A stretch of 64,000 nt of DNA from contig NZ_JAGJDY010000004.1 in NCBI RefSeq assembly GCF_018100795.1, positions 62,001 through 126,000 of the forward strand, in the 5' to 3' direction. Below are positions 54,303 through 61,936 of this stretch, in pieces; the first letter of the stretch is position 1; the number at the start of each line of letters is the position of its first letter. Made by a program: the position numbers and the translations under genes. The DNA is from Alteromonas sp. MMG017 (lineage in GTDB: Bacteria; Pseudomonadota; Gammaproteobacteria; Enterobacterales; Alteromonadaceae). A model generated the notes under the pieces. It searched no databases, was not told the DNA's origin, and saw only the letters and a program-made list of their open reading frames with translations.

Positions 54303-55064
54303 ATGTTACTTGAAACCCTAGTACCTATGTTCATTCTATTGGGCTTTGCTACTGTACTGCAAACCCTAAGCGGGTTTGGCTTTGGGTTAATGGTGGTATC
54401 TAGTTTTACCTTATTTAATTTACTTCCCCTTACCGCCACCACTTTTTTAATTAGTGTTCTAGGGTTAGTAAATTCAACCAGTATTGTGTTGAAAAATGTT
54501 CACCTTATTCACCGCAAAGCCTTCACGCTTGTGTTGATTGGCGGTATCCCTTTTATTGCCGTGGGCTACGCCTTGCTTGAATACCTTTCCGCGGGACTGT
54601 CGGTTTGGTTAAATATTTTGCTTGGGTTGGCAATATTAACCTGCTGCTTGCTACTCATTGTGAAAAGAAGCCAATCTGCTGCCTCAGGCAAAGGGTGGGG
54701 CTTTATAGTATCAGGCGCATTGGGTGGCGTATTAGGCGGGTTATTTTCTACTTTCGGGCCACCCGTGGTATTTCAGTGTTATCGCCAGAATTGGTCTGTG
54801 CATGAAGTGCGATATACTCTGCTGGCTATCTTTAGTGTTACCGCGCTTATTCGTTTAGCCATGGTGCCTTTTGGCACGTTGCCCAATCAGACTACGGTTA
54901 TATCTACCCTCTTTGCTATCCCCCTGATCTTAATATTTACGCGCATTGGTAGGCTGCTAGCTGCGCGGATTGAGCCAAGCGTGGTAAGATTATTGGCCAT
55001 TAGTACATTGGCGCTTAGTGGGATAACGTTAATTCTTCAAAATGTGCCCCACCTGTTTAACTAA
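54303..55064 (+). CDS. TauE/SafE-family membrane exporter
   Basis: A 253-residue protein with about eight hydrophobic segments. It has the TauE/SafE double-repeat layout with GFGFGLMVVSSFTLF in the first half and GGVLGGLFSTFGPPVVFQCYR in the second. The family is linked to export of sulfite, sulfoacetate and other organosulfonates. It faces away from gntR and precedes the GH31 gene by 190 bases with a separate promoter there. In this setting it may export sulfite or a sulfonate; import of an anion cannot be excluded. Confidence 0.88.
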   Translation: MLLETLVPMFILLGFATVLQTLSGFGFGLMVVSSFTLFNLLPLTATTFLISVLGLVNSTSIVLKNVHLIHRKAFTLVLIGGIPFIAVGYALLEYLSAGLSVWLNILLGLAILTCCLLLIVKRSQSAASGKGWGFIVSGALGGVLGGLFSTFGPPVVFQCYRQNWSVHEVRYTLLAIFSVTALIRLAMVPFGTLPNQTTVISTLFAIPLILIFTRIGRLLAARIEPSVVRLLAISTLALSGITLILQNVPHLFN

Positions 55065-55204
55065 GCACTGTGTTTACTAGGCAGCCTTAAATAGCCGCAA
55101 CTGGCAGTCGCTACCAATAGTAAAAACGCCATTCCCCGTTTGAAATACAACGCGCACTTGTAATAATTTGCACTGAAAACTGTAATTGCTCGTTGACAGC
55201 CAAG

Positions 55205-55238
55205 TTACATTTCATTAACTTATGTCTTATATAAGACA
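55205..55238 (+). promoter_or_regulatory. Promoter and GntR-type operator of the GH31-symporter operon
   Basis: TTACAT (55205-55210) and TATATA (55228-55233) are 17 bases apart. A perfect 16-bp palindrome TGTCTTATATAAGACA (55223-55238) covers the -10. The GH31 start is 17 bases further. The same palindrome is found at 53097. Confidence 0.85.
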
Positions 55239-55254
55239 CGAAGAGTGAAGTGAT

Positions 55255-57357
55255 ATGAGTAATGCATTTTCGGTAACCGAGCCAGACTGGAACAGCATAA
55301 AGGCGGCGGACATTACCGCGAGCCCTTATCTAGTAGACGATCACCACCTAGCGGTGCCAACCCAATATGGCAGTTTACTGTTCTCTATCAGCCAATACGG
55401 CTTACGGATTCAGTCGGGTGGTGAAAATGCGACACTAGTAGATGGCTTTGACTATGGCATGCTAGTAACCACACCGGATACTAAACAACTGGTTTTTTCA
55501 GGCGATGAGCAACACTGCACCATTAATGCCGGTGAATACCGTTTAGAACTGTTTTCTGCTCCACTTCATTTCAAACTTTATCGAAACGATATTTTGGTAC
55601 AAGAATCGGCTACCGATGGACACTTTGTGCGTCAACATCGCCTTCCGCCTTTCGCTAAAACCGATGCCGGCTGGGTAATTTGTTTAGAACTTGGTGACGA
55701 TGAATCAATCTACGGCTTAGGTGAAAAATGGGGCAAGCTTGATAAACGTGGTCAATTGGTTCGTTCATACAATCACGATGCCCTTGGTGTAAACACTGAA
55801 AAGTCTTATAAAAACACCCCTTACGCATGGAGCCCTGAAGGCTGGAACCTCTTTGTTCACACGCCAACGCCAGTGACCCATGGTGTAGGCTATGCGCCTT
55901 GGTCTCAGCGCGCGTACATTTGCGTGGTAGAAGACACCTTGCTAGATATGTTCTTGTATCACTGCGATAGCCCAGCGCAAAGTATTCATACTTATAGCAG
56001 CTTAACCGGCTTCGCACCTGTTCCACCAAAGTGGAGCCTAGGCGTTATTCTTTCCAAGGCTTATTACAAAGACTCAGAAGAGCTATTAGCTGTTGCCCGC
56101 GAAGTGCGTGAAAAGAACATGCCCTGCGATGTCATCACGCTAGATGGCCGCGCATGGCAAGATACCGATACTCGTTTTGCATTTGAATGGGACCCTACTC
56201 GCTACGCCGATCCTAAGCCTGTTCTTGATGAACTAAAAGCGATGGACTTTAAAATTTGCGTATGGGAATACCCCATGATTTCAGTGAAAAACCCGCTGTA
56301 CGCAAAGGCCGCTGAAAGAGGCTGGCTAATTAAAGACAAGCGCACGGGTGAAGCTTATCGCTACGAGTGGGATTTAAGCCCTTTCGGTGAAGTACTTACT
56401 CCACTACCAGATTCAGGTATTTTAGATTTTACCCACCCTGAAGCTTACGAATTTTGGAAGGAATCACACAAGCCCTTGTTCGAATTGGGTGTTGATATGA
56501 TTAAAGCCGACTTTGGTGAGCAGTTAGAAGATGACAACATGCTCTCTTACAGCGGTGATTCAGGTGACCGACTGCATAACGTATATAGCATGCTGTATAA
56601 CCGCTGCGTATACGAAGCCGCTGAGAAATATTGTAAAACAGGGCCATTTCTGTTCAGTCGTTCAGCATGGACAGGCAGCCAGCGTTTTCCAGCTCAGTGG
56701 GGCGGCGATCCTCAAGCAGACTGGCATGGTCTAGCTGCGAGTATTCGGGGAAGCCTTTCTTGGGGCATGTCGGGCGGTCCATTCTTCGCCACCGACATCG
56801 GCGGCTTCTATAAAGATACTCGTGACGCAGAATTATACGTTCGCTGGGCACAGGCATCAGTGTTTTCTGCTCATATGCGACTGCATGGCATTGGCCCTCG
56901 CGAACCTTGGTCCTACGGCGAAGCAGCATCTAACGCCGTATTCGACGCATTAAAACTGCGTTATCGCTTACTGCCCTATTTAGAAAAAGCCACACAACAA
57001 GCCAGTGAAACCGGCTTACCTGTGCAGCGTTCAATGGCACTCGCTTTCCCTAACGACCCACTTGCCCGCCAGTTTGAACAACAATTCATGTGCGGCGAAA
57101 GTTTGTTAGTCGTGCCTTGTATTGTGCCTGGCGGTAAAGTGAAGTTCTATTTACCAGAAGGTGATTGGGTTCGTTTTAATGCTGCTAGCACTTCACCGAC
57201 AAACGATGACACTTACCAAGGCGGTAAGTACTACGAGCAAATTCTAGGTTTGAATGAGCTGGCAGTATTTGTTCGCAAAGGTGAGCAAGTGGTTTTAGGT
57301 CCTGAGGTAGAGCATACCGAAATGGATATGTCTGCTACCACTATGTGGCCGCAATAG
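55255..57357 (+). CDS. GH31 alpha-glycosidase, YicI-like subgroup
   Basis: Retaining alpha-glycosidase of 700 residues without signal peptide, so cytoplasmic. An N-terminal beta domain (about 1-250) precedes the barrel. The nucleophile Asp is in MIKADFGEQ, the acid/base Asp in QWGGDPQADW, and the substrate-site residues in FEWDPTRYADP and FFATDIGGFY match E. coli YicI (FTWDPLTFPDP, KTDFGERIP, HWGGDCYANY). I could not align the Gln-Arg-Trp sulfonate-binding set of E. coli sulfoquinovosidase YihQ, so the substrate is open. The operator and neighbours tie it to the sulfonate genes. Confidence 0.9.
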   Translation: MSNAFSVTEPDWNSIKAADITASPYLVDDHHLAVPTQYGSLLFSISQYGLRIQSGGENATLVDGFDYGMLVTTPDTKQLVFSGDEQHCTINAGEYRLELFSAPLHFKLYRNDILVQESATDGHFVRQHRLPPFAKTDAGWVICLELGDDESIYGLGEKWGKLDKRGQLVRSYNHDALGVNTEKSYKNTPYAWSPEGWNLFVHTPTPVTHGVGYAPWSQRAYICVVEDTLLDMFLYHCDSPAQSIHTYSSLTGFAPVPPKWSLGVILSKAYYKDSEELLAVAREVREKNMPCDVITLDGRAWQDTDTRFAFEWDPTRYADPKPVLDELKAMDFKICVWEYPMISVKNPLYAKAAERGWLIKDKRTGEAYRYEWDLSPFGEVLTPLPDSGILDFTHPEAYEFWKESHKPLFELGVDMIKADFGEQLEDDNMLSYSGDSGDRLHNVYSMLYNRCVYEAAEKYCKTGPFLFSRSAWTGSQRFPAQWGGDPQADWHGLAASIRGSLSWGMSGGPFFATDIGGFYKDTRDAELYVRWAQASVFSAHMRLHGIGPREPWSYGEAASNAVFDALKLRYRLLPYLEKATQQASETGLPVQRSMALAFPNDPLARQFEQQFMCGESLLVVPCIVPGGKVKFYLPEGDWVRFNAASTSPTNDDTYQGGKYYEQILGLNELAVFVRKGEQVVLGPEVEHTEMDMSATTMWPQ

Positions 57358-57373
57358 TCGTCGGAGTATTAGC

Positions 57374-59095
57374 ATGAATGTGACGCTTACCTTACTGACC
57401 TGTATGGCCTTTATGGCCGTGGTCGCCATTATTTCGTACATGAAAACGAAAGGCGAAGTAAATACTCAAGACGGCTATTTCTTAGCAGGTCGGGGGTTAA
57501 CCGGCACCTTCATTGCAGGCTCTATGATCCTGACTAACCTCTCGGCAGAGCAGCTCATTGGGCTTAACGGCTCTGCCTTTGGGTACAACTTAAGTGCTAT
57601 GGCATGGGAAGTGACCGCGGGTATTTCCACCATTATCATGGCGCTGATCTTTTTGCCTCGCTACTTAGCGGGCGCTTTCTCTACCCTACCCGAGTTTCTA
57701 CGTGACCGGTTCGACGACAACGTAAGAAGAATGACGGTCGTATTATTTATGGTGGGTTACACCTTAATTACTATTCCTTCGGTACTCTATTCAGGCTCTA
57801 TTGCGGTACTTCGGTTATTCGACGTGCCCGGGTTATTAAATTTAAGTTATGAAGCCAGCCTTATTGTTACCATCATAATGGTAGGCAGTATCGGTGCCTT
57901 GTACGCCATATTTGGCGGTTTAAAAGCGGTAGCAGTGTCAGATACCATCAACGGTGTAGGCCTTCTCATTGTTGGGTTATTGGTACCTATCTTAGGCTTA
58001 ATTGCACTAGGTGATGGCAGCTTCGCAGCCGGCCTAACCACTATCGCTACAACCGAAACCGAGAAACTAAATGCCATAGGGGGTGCTGATGATCCCGTGC
58101 CCTTTGGGACTATTTTCACCGGTATGATATTGGCGAACCTGTTTTATTGGGGTACCAACCAATATGTAATTCAACGTACGCTAGGTGCTAAGAACTTAAT
58201 TGAAGGGCAAAAGGGCGTGTTGTTTTCGGGGTATTTTAAAGTCCTCGTGCCTTTTATGATGATGTTACCTGGGGTAATTGCGTATCACCTGTATCAAAAT
58301 GAAAACCTGCAAACTATCGACTTGGCTTATCCACACTTAGTGAAAGAGGTATTACCGCAATACTTGTCTGGTTTTTTCTTAGCTGTGTTGTTAGGAGCGG
58401 TATTTAGCTCGTTCAACTCGTTATTAAATAGCGCCGCCACACTGTTTTGTTTAGACGTGTACAAACCGTTTAAAAAAGATAAGGTCACTGATTCCCAGCT
58501 CATTCGCGTAGCCAAAATTACCAGTTTAGTGATTGCGGTGGTCTCTTTCATTACTGCGCCGTTATTAATGCTGGCACCGGAAGGGTTGTGGCAGATTATT
58601 CGTATCTTTACGGGTTTTTATAACATTCCTGTTATTACCATTGTATTGGTCGGTTTATTTACTAAAAACGTGCCTGCCCTTGCGGCAAAGGTCGCGATTA
58701 TCTTTCACGTAATAGCGTATGCCTTGCTGAAGTTTGTGTGGCAAGTAGAGATTAACTTTATCCATATCTACGCCATTTTGTTTGCCATTGAACTTGGCAT
58801 TATGCTGGCCATTGGTCACTTCTACCCTATGGCAAAGCCATGGCGCTTTGTACCTAAAGCAGAGGTAGATATGACACCGTGGCGTTATGCTATTCCTTGC
58901 GCGATTGTACTGGTTGGTTTAATTGTGACTCTGTACTTAATGTTTTCACCAGTGGGTTTCGTGGGCGGCATCAGTAAAGCCTTTATCCCTTCTTTAGTTG
59001 GGCTGTGGAGTACCTGCTTTGTAGCCATCGGCATAAGCCTTAAATGGTGGCGTGCCAGATACGAATTAGGGTTAAAGCGCTTAGCGCATCAATAA
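57374..59095 (+). CDS. Sodium:solute symporter (SSS family, YidK/SglT-like)
   Basis: A 573-residue transporter with about fourteen membrane segments. The GDYFLAGR-type motif is DGYFLAGRGLTGTFIAG, the sodium-site region NLSAEQLIGLNGSAFGYNLSAMAWE and the FGGLKAVAVSDTINGVGLLI block are typical of SSS sugar transporters. CGGAG precedes the start. It is 16 bases after the GH31 gene, so it probably imports the glycoside or sugar that enzyme handles. Confidence 0.93.
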   Translation: MNVTLTLLTCMAFMAVVAIISYMKTKGEVNTQDGYFLAGRGLTGTFIAGSMILTNLSAEQLIGLNGSAFGYNLSAMAWEVTAGISTIIMALIFLPRYLAGAFSTLPEFLRDRFDDNVRRMTVVLFMVGYTLITIPSVLYSGSIAVLRLFDVPGLLNLSYEASLIVTIIMVGSIGALYAIFGGLKAVAVSDTINGVGLLIVGLLVPILGLIALGDGSFAAGLTTIATTETEKLNAIGGADDPVPFGTIFTGMILANLFYWGTNQYVIQRTLGAKNLIEGQKGVLFSGYFKVLVPFMMMLPGVIAYHLYQNENLQTIDLAYPHLVKEVLPQYLSGFFLAVLLGAVFSSFNSLLNSAATLFCLDVYKPFKKDKVTDSQLIRVAKITSLVIAVVSFITAPLLMLAPEGLWQIIRIFTGFYNIPVITIVLVGLFTKNVPALAAKVAIIFHVIAYALLKFVWQVEINFIHIYAILFAIELGIMLAIGHFYPMAKPWRFVPKAEVDMTPWRYAIPCAIVLVGLIVTLYLMFSPVGFVGGISKAFIPSLVGLWSTCFVAIGISLKWWRARYELGLKRLAHQ

Positions 59096-59102
59096 TACTA
59101 AC

Positions 59103-59126
59103 AGGCGGCCTTGGCCGCCTTTTTTA
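59103..59126 (+). terminator. Intrinsic terminator after the SSS symporter
   Basis: AGGCGG, loop CCTTGG, CCGCCT (which can zip further), then six T. It has a U-tract on the plus strand only, so it serves the GH31-symporter operon. It touches the stop of the convergent CDF gene. Confidence 0.9.
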
Positions 59127-60074
59127 TTTAATATGAACATGTTCATGGTGATGCGGGTGAACATGCAAGTTGTCGTTGTCATCTCGACAAGGCTCACCAG
59201 GCAATTCAAATTCAATGGTAGTGTGGGCCAAATTGAACGGCGCTAGTCGGTCTGATACATCTTGCTTTAACGCTCTAAGTTTAGTGTTATCAATACTGCA
59301 ATTAATTACCACGTGCGCTGTTAACACATGCTGTTCGCCATCAAGAGACCAAAAGTGAACATGATGTAGCTCTTCAACGTGTTCCATACTCAATAGAACA
59401 TCAGAAATAGCCTGCTTTTGGGTATCATCTGGCGAGCCTTGTAAAAACAACTTCATGGTTTGCACTACGTATCGCAACACGTTGAATAAGATAAATAGCG
59501 TGAACAGAATAGAGAGAATTGGGTCGAGAATAGGCCATTCTACAAAATGTAAAACAATAGCCATAATAAGTACCGCTACCCAGCCCATGGTGTCTTCAAT
59601 AAGGTGCCAGTTAAGCACCTTTTCATTCATTGAATGGCCGCCACTTAGCTTATAAGCCGCAAAGCCGTTTACGATAATGCCCATTACTGCCAAGCCCATC
59701 ATGCCCTCTGTCATCGGCATTTCAGGGTTTGCCAACCGAGGGATCGCCTCAGATAATATCCACGCCGAACCAGCAACAAGAATAAGTCCATTGAGCATGG
59801 CACCCAAAAGGCTTAATCGCTTAAAGCCATAAGAATATTTGTCGGTAGCCGATTTCTGACCAAGCTTACTTAAGTACCACGCAAGGCCAATTGATAGAGT
59901 ATCGCCCAAATCGTGAACCGCATCAGCCATAATAGCGACACTGTTTGTTAGCAACCCGCCGATAAATTCAATAATGGTGAAGCAGAAGTTTAACCAGAAT
60001 GCCCAACCTATGCGGCTACTGTCGGTTTCTGCATGGCTATGTTCGTGCCCATGATCATGAGAATGGTGGTGCAT
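59124..60074 (-). CDS. Cation diffusion facilitator metal exporter
   Basis: A 316-residue CDF transporter with six membrane segments. The N-terminus is His/Asp/Glu-rich (starts MHHHSHDHGHEHSH), a probable zinc-capture region. The metal site pairs ADAVHDLGD in TM2 with HLIEDTMGW in TM5; a cytoplasmic C-terminal domain (about 210-300) has VEELHHVHFWSLDGEQHVLTAHV and a second His-rich tail. Zinc is the likeliest ion, but cobalt or cadmium are possible. AGGAGT precedes the start. It is not obviously part of the neighbouring operons. Confidence 0.93.
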   Translation of the reverse strand: MHHHSHDHGHEHSHAETDSSRIGWAFWLNFCFTIIEFIGGLLTNSVAIMADAVHDLGDTLSIGLAWYLSKLGQKSATDKYSYGFKRLSLLGAMLNGLILVAGSAWILSEAIPRLANPEMPMTEGMMGLAVMGIIVNGFAAYKLSGGHSMNEKVLNWHLIEDTMGWVAVLIMAIVLHFVEWPILDPILSILFTLFILFNVLRYVVQTMKLFLQGSPDDTQKQAISDVLLSMEHVEELHHVHFWSLDGEQHVLTAHVVINCSIDNTKLRALKQDVSDRLAPFNLAHTTIEFELPGEPCRDDNDNLHVHPHHHEHVHIK

Positions 60075-60570
60075 GATGTGTCACTCCTTTAATAGCATGT
60101 CCACTGCATACTGAAATTATAAACCGCTTCCATGAAAACACGATACTAGTGAAAAACACTTGGTTTAAAGTCAATTTAGTGGCGCGATAATAGATTTTCA
60201 TAAACATTCAAGACAGCAATAAAATGCAAAAAACGCTTATCTACCTACTCAAATAAAAAATTTTTTTAAAAAAATTTGAAAATTATAAAATTTATGCTTG
60301 TATACAAAAGTATAACTTTAAAAAGTACCTTAAAAAAAACTTAAACATAATCAATACGTTGAAAATATGATTTTTTTCCTCTCGATAATAGTTATTAAAT
60401 TCAATAAGTAAGCATAAGGTTTAACGCCTTTTAAAAGGGTAAAGACTGTGGTTATATATTTTCGCTGTCAATTGAGTACTGATAAGAGCTTCCCAGCAAC
60501 TCACTGATTTTAGAACAATTGTAAAATAATTCGTTAGGCAGCCCCGACTAAAGGTATGAGAGGAAACAAA
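60075..60570. other. AT-rich upstream region of the pilus locus
   Basis: No gene is supported. From about 60240 to 60380 the DNA is extremely AT-rich with A- and T-runs, unlike the flanking genes. The GAGGAAAC ribosome site of the pilin-like gene is at its end. Such DNA is typical in front of silenced, phase-variable or acquired surface genes. I found no clean inverted repeat for an invertible switch. Confidence 0.55.
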
Positions 60571-61080
60571 ATGAAAAAAAGAATAATGACAATAGCGCTA
60601 CTTTCTACTATTTCTGCGTCAACACTTGCAGCAAGTGAAACATTTCAAGCGAATGTAGACGCGATGTCCGATGCGACTATTGCAGAAACTGCTACGCTTC
60701 ACTTCGGTGCCATGCAACCGACGGTAGGCTCTGTGTGTACCATGGATAATGCGGGCACTGTATCAGGCGATTGCGATGTTTCTAATGCGAACATTGCTAT
60801 TGGTCTAATTACGGTTTCAGGCTTAGCTTCAAATGTTCCTGTGAATGTCACAGTGACTGGTGCATCTGGTACCAATGTTACTTTTGAAGCGAACTACGAC
60901 ATCAATGCAGCTGTGGCAACACACGACAATATCGCAGACGGCACATTGACTGCGGTTACTACAGACGCATCAGGTACAGATCTTACTATCGATGTATATG
61001 GTGACATGACGGTTGATTCGGCATTAACGCCAGGCGACGCTTATACCGCTAACTATGTAGTTGACGTTACGTTCCAGTAA
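60571..61080 (+). CDS. Secreted pilin-like protein (DUF4402-type)
   Basis: A 169-residue exported protein from the ATG at 60571, which follows AGAGGAAAC; an ATG at 60556 is less likely. The signal peptide ends near residue 20 (STLAA). The mature protein is rich in Thr, Val, Asp and Ala with alternating strands (FQANVDAMSDATIAETATLHFG; VDVTFQ at the C-terminus), and has two Cys (VCTMDNAGTVSGDCDV) 12 residues apart, probably a disulfide. This is the DUF4402 / pilin pattern. It is directly upstream of a chaperone and usher, so it is the likely structural subunit. Confidence 0.8.
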   Translation: MKKRIMTIALLSTISASTLAASETFQANVDAMSDATIAETATLHFGAMQPTVGSVCTMDNAGTVSGDCDVSNANIAIGLITVSGLASNVPVNVTVTGASGTNVTFEANYDINAAVATHDNIADGTLTAVTTDASGTDLTIDVYGDMTVDSALTPGDAYTANYVVDVTFQ

Positions 61081-61142
61081 TCGTTTGAGGCGAGCCAACT
61101 GCGTTCGCCTATTCTTTTCTATACTCGAAATCAAAAGTAAAT

Positions 61143-61919
61143 ATGATACTGATACGGCTGTTAACACCTATTCGTCTTTCTGTTTTTCTTGTTATCTCTG
61201 CTGCGCTATTTTTTTCCAATGTTGCCAATGCAGATGTTTCGTTATCTAAATTTCGCATTTATTTTGATTCTAAATCCCGCTCAGACTCTATCCAAATACG
61301 TAACACAAGCTCAACGCCAATGTCTTACCGAGCAGAGTTATCTATTAATGCGATGACTGAAGAGGGGTTAGTTTACGCGGTAACAGAAGACCCGCTCACG
61401 GCATCGACTTTTATTAGATATTCACCGAAACGTGGCAATATTCTACCCGGAGAGCGTCAAGCGCTGCGCTTCGCATTAAGAAAGCCTGCTGGACTTGTTG
61501 ACGGTGAGTACCGAGCTAACCTTCGTTTAGTCACAGAAATAGCGCCTAGTACGAACTCGAATGTAAACCTAGCCAGCAAACTTGCATACAATATTCCGAT
61601 TATAGTGCGTCATGGACGCATTACTGCTGAAGCGTCAATGGTGAATCCATCCACCATTATTTACAACGGAAAGCCACACTTACAAGTTTGGTTAAAACGC
61701 TCAGGCAATCGTTCATTATTTGGAAACTTCATCATTGAAGATGCTGAAGGGGAAGAAATCGGTGTACTGAATAACGTAGCAGTTTATCGCCCTCTTGAAC
61801 GTCGAAAAGTCCTGATCCCCCTGCAAAACGCCAAAAAAGGGCCTGTTGTTATTCGGTTTACTGAAATTGATAAATTCGGTGGCGACATAGCGCTATCTAT
61901 TAACCACGTTATAAAATAG
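61143..61919 (+). CDS. Periplasmic pilus chaperone (PapD-like)
   Basis: A 258-residue periplasmic chaperone that folds pilus subunits and delivers them to the usher. Signal peptide to about residue 30 (ends NADV). The first Ig-like domain has DSIQIRNTSSTPMSYRAEL and FIRYSPKRGNILPGERQALRFALRKP, a PapD-family subunit-binding region with the conserved Arg and Pro-Gly turn; a second domain follows (about 165-258, ending ALSINHVIK). It lies 63 bases after the pilin-like gene and before the usher. Confidence 0.85.
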   Translation: MILIRLLTPIRLSVFLVISAALFFSNVANADVSLSKFRIYFDSKSRSDSIQIRNTSSTPMSYRAELSINAMTEEGLVYAVTEDPLTASTFIRYSPKRGNILPGERQALRFALRKPAGLVDGEYRANLRLVTEIAPSTNSNVNLASKLAYNIPIIVRHGRITAEASMVNPSTIIYNGKPHLQVWLKRSGNRSLFGNFIIEDAEGEEIGVLNNVAVYRPLERRKVLIPLQNAKKGPVVIRFTEIDKFGGDIALSINHVIK

Positions 61920-61936
61920 CAACCCGCTAACGTGTC

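Noticed and set aside
55255..57357. Canonical sulfoquinovosidase (YihQ type)
   Set aside because: Barrel motifs align with YicI; the YihQ sulfonate-binding residues could not be found, so only GH31 is called.
60075..60570. Invertible promoter switch for the pilus genes
   Set aside because: No pair of inverted repeats and no recombinase gene nearby.
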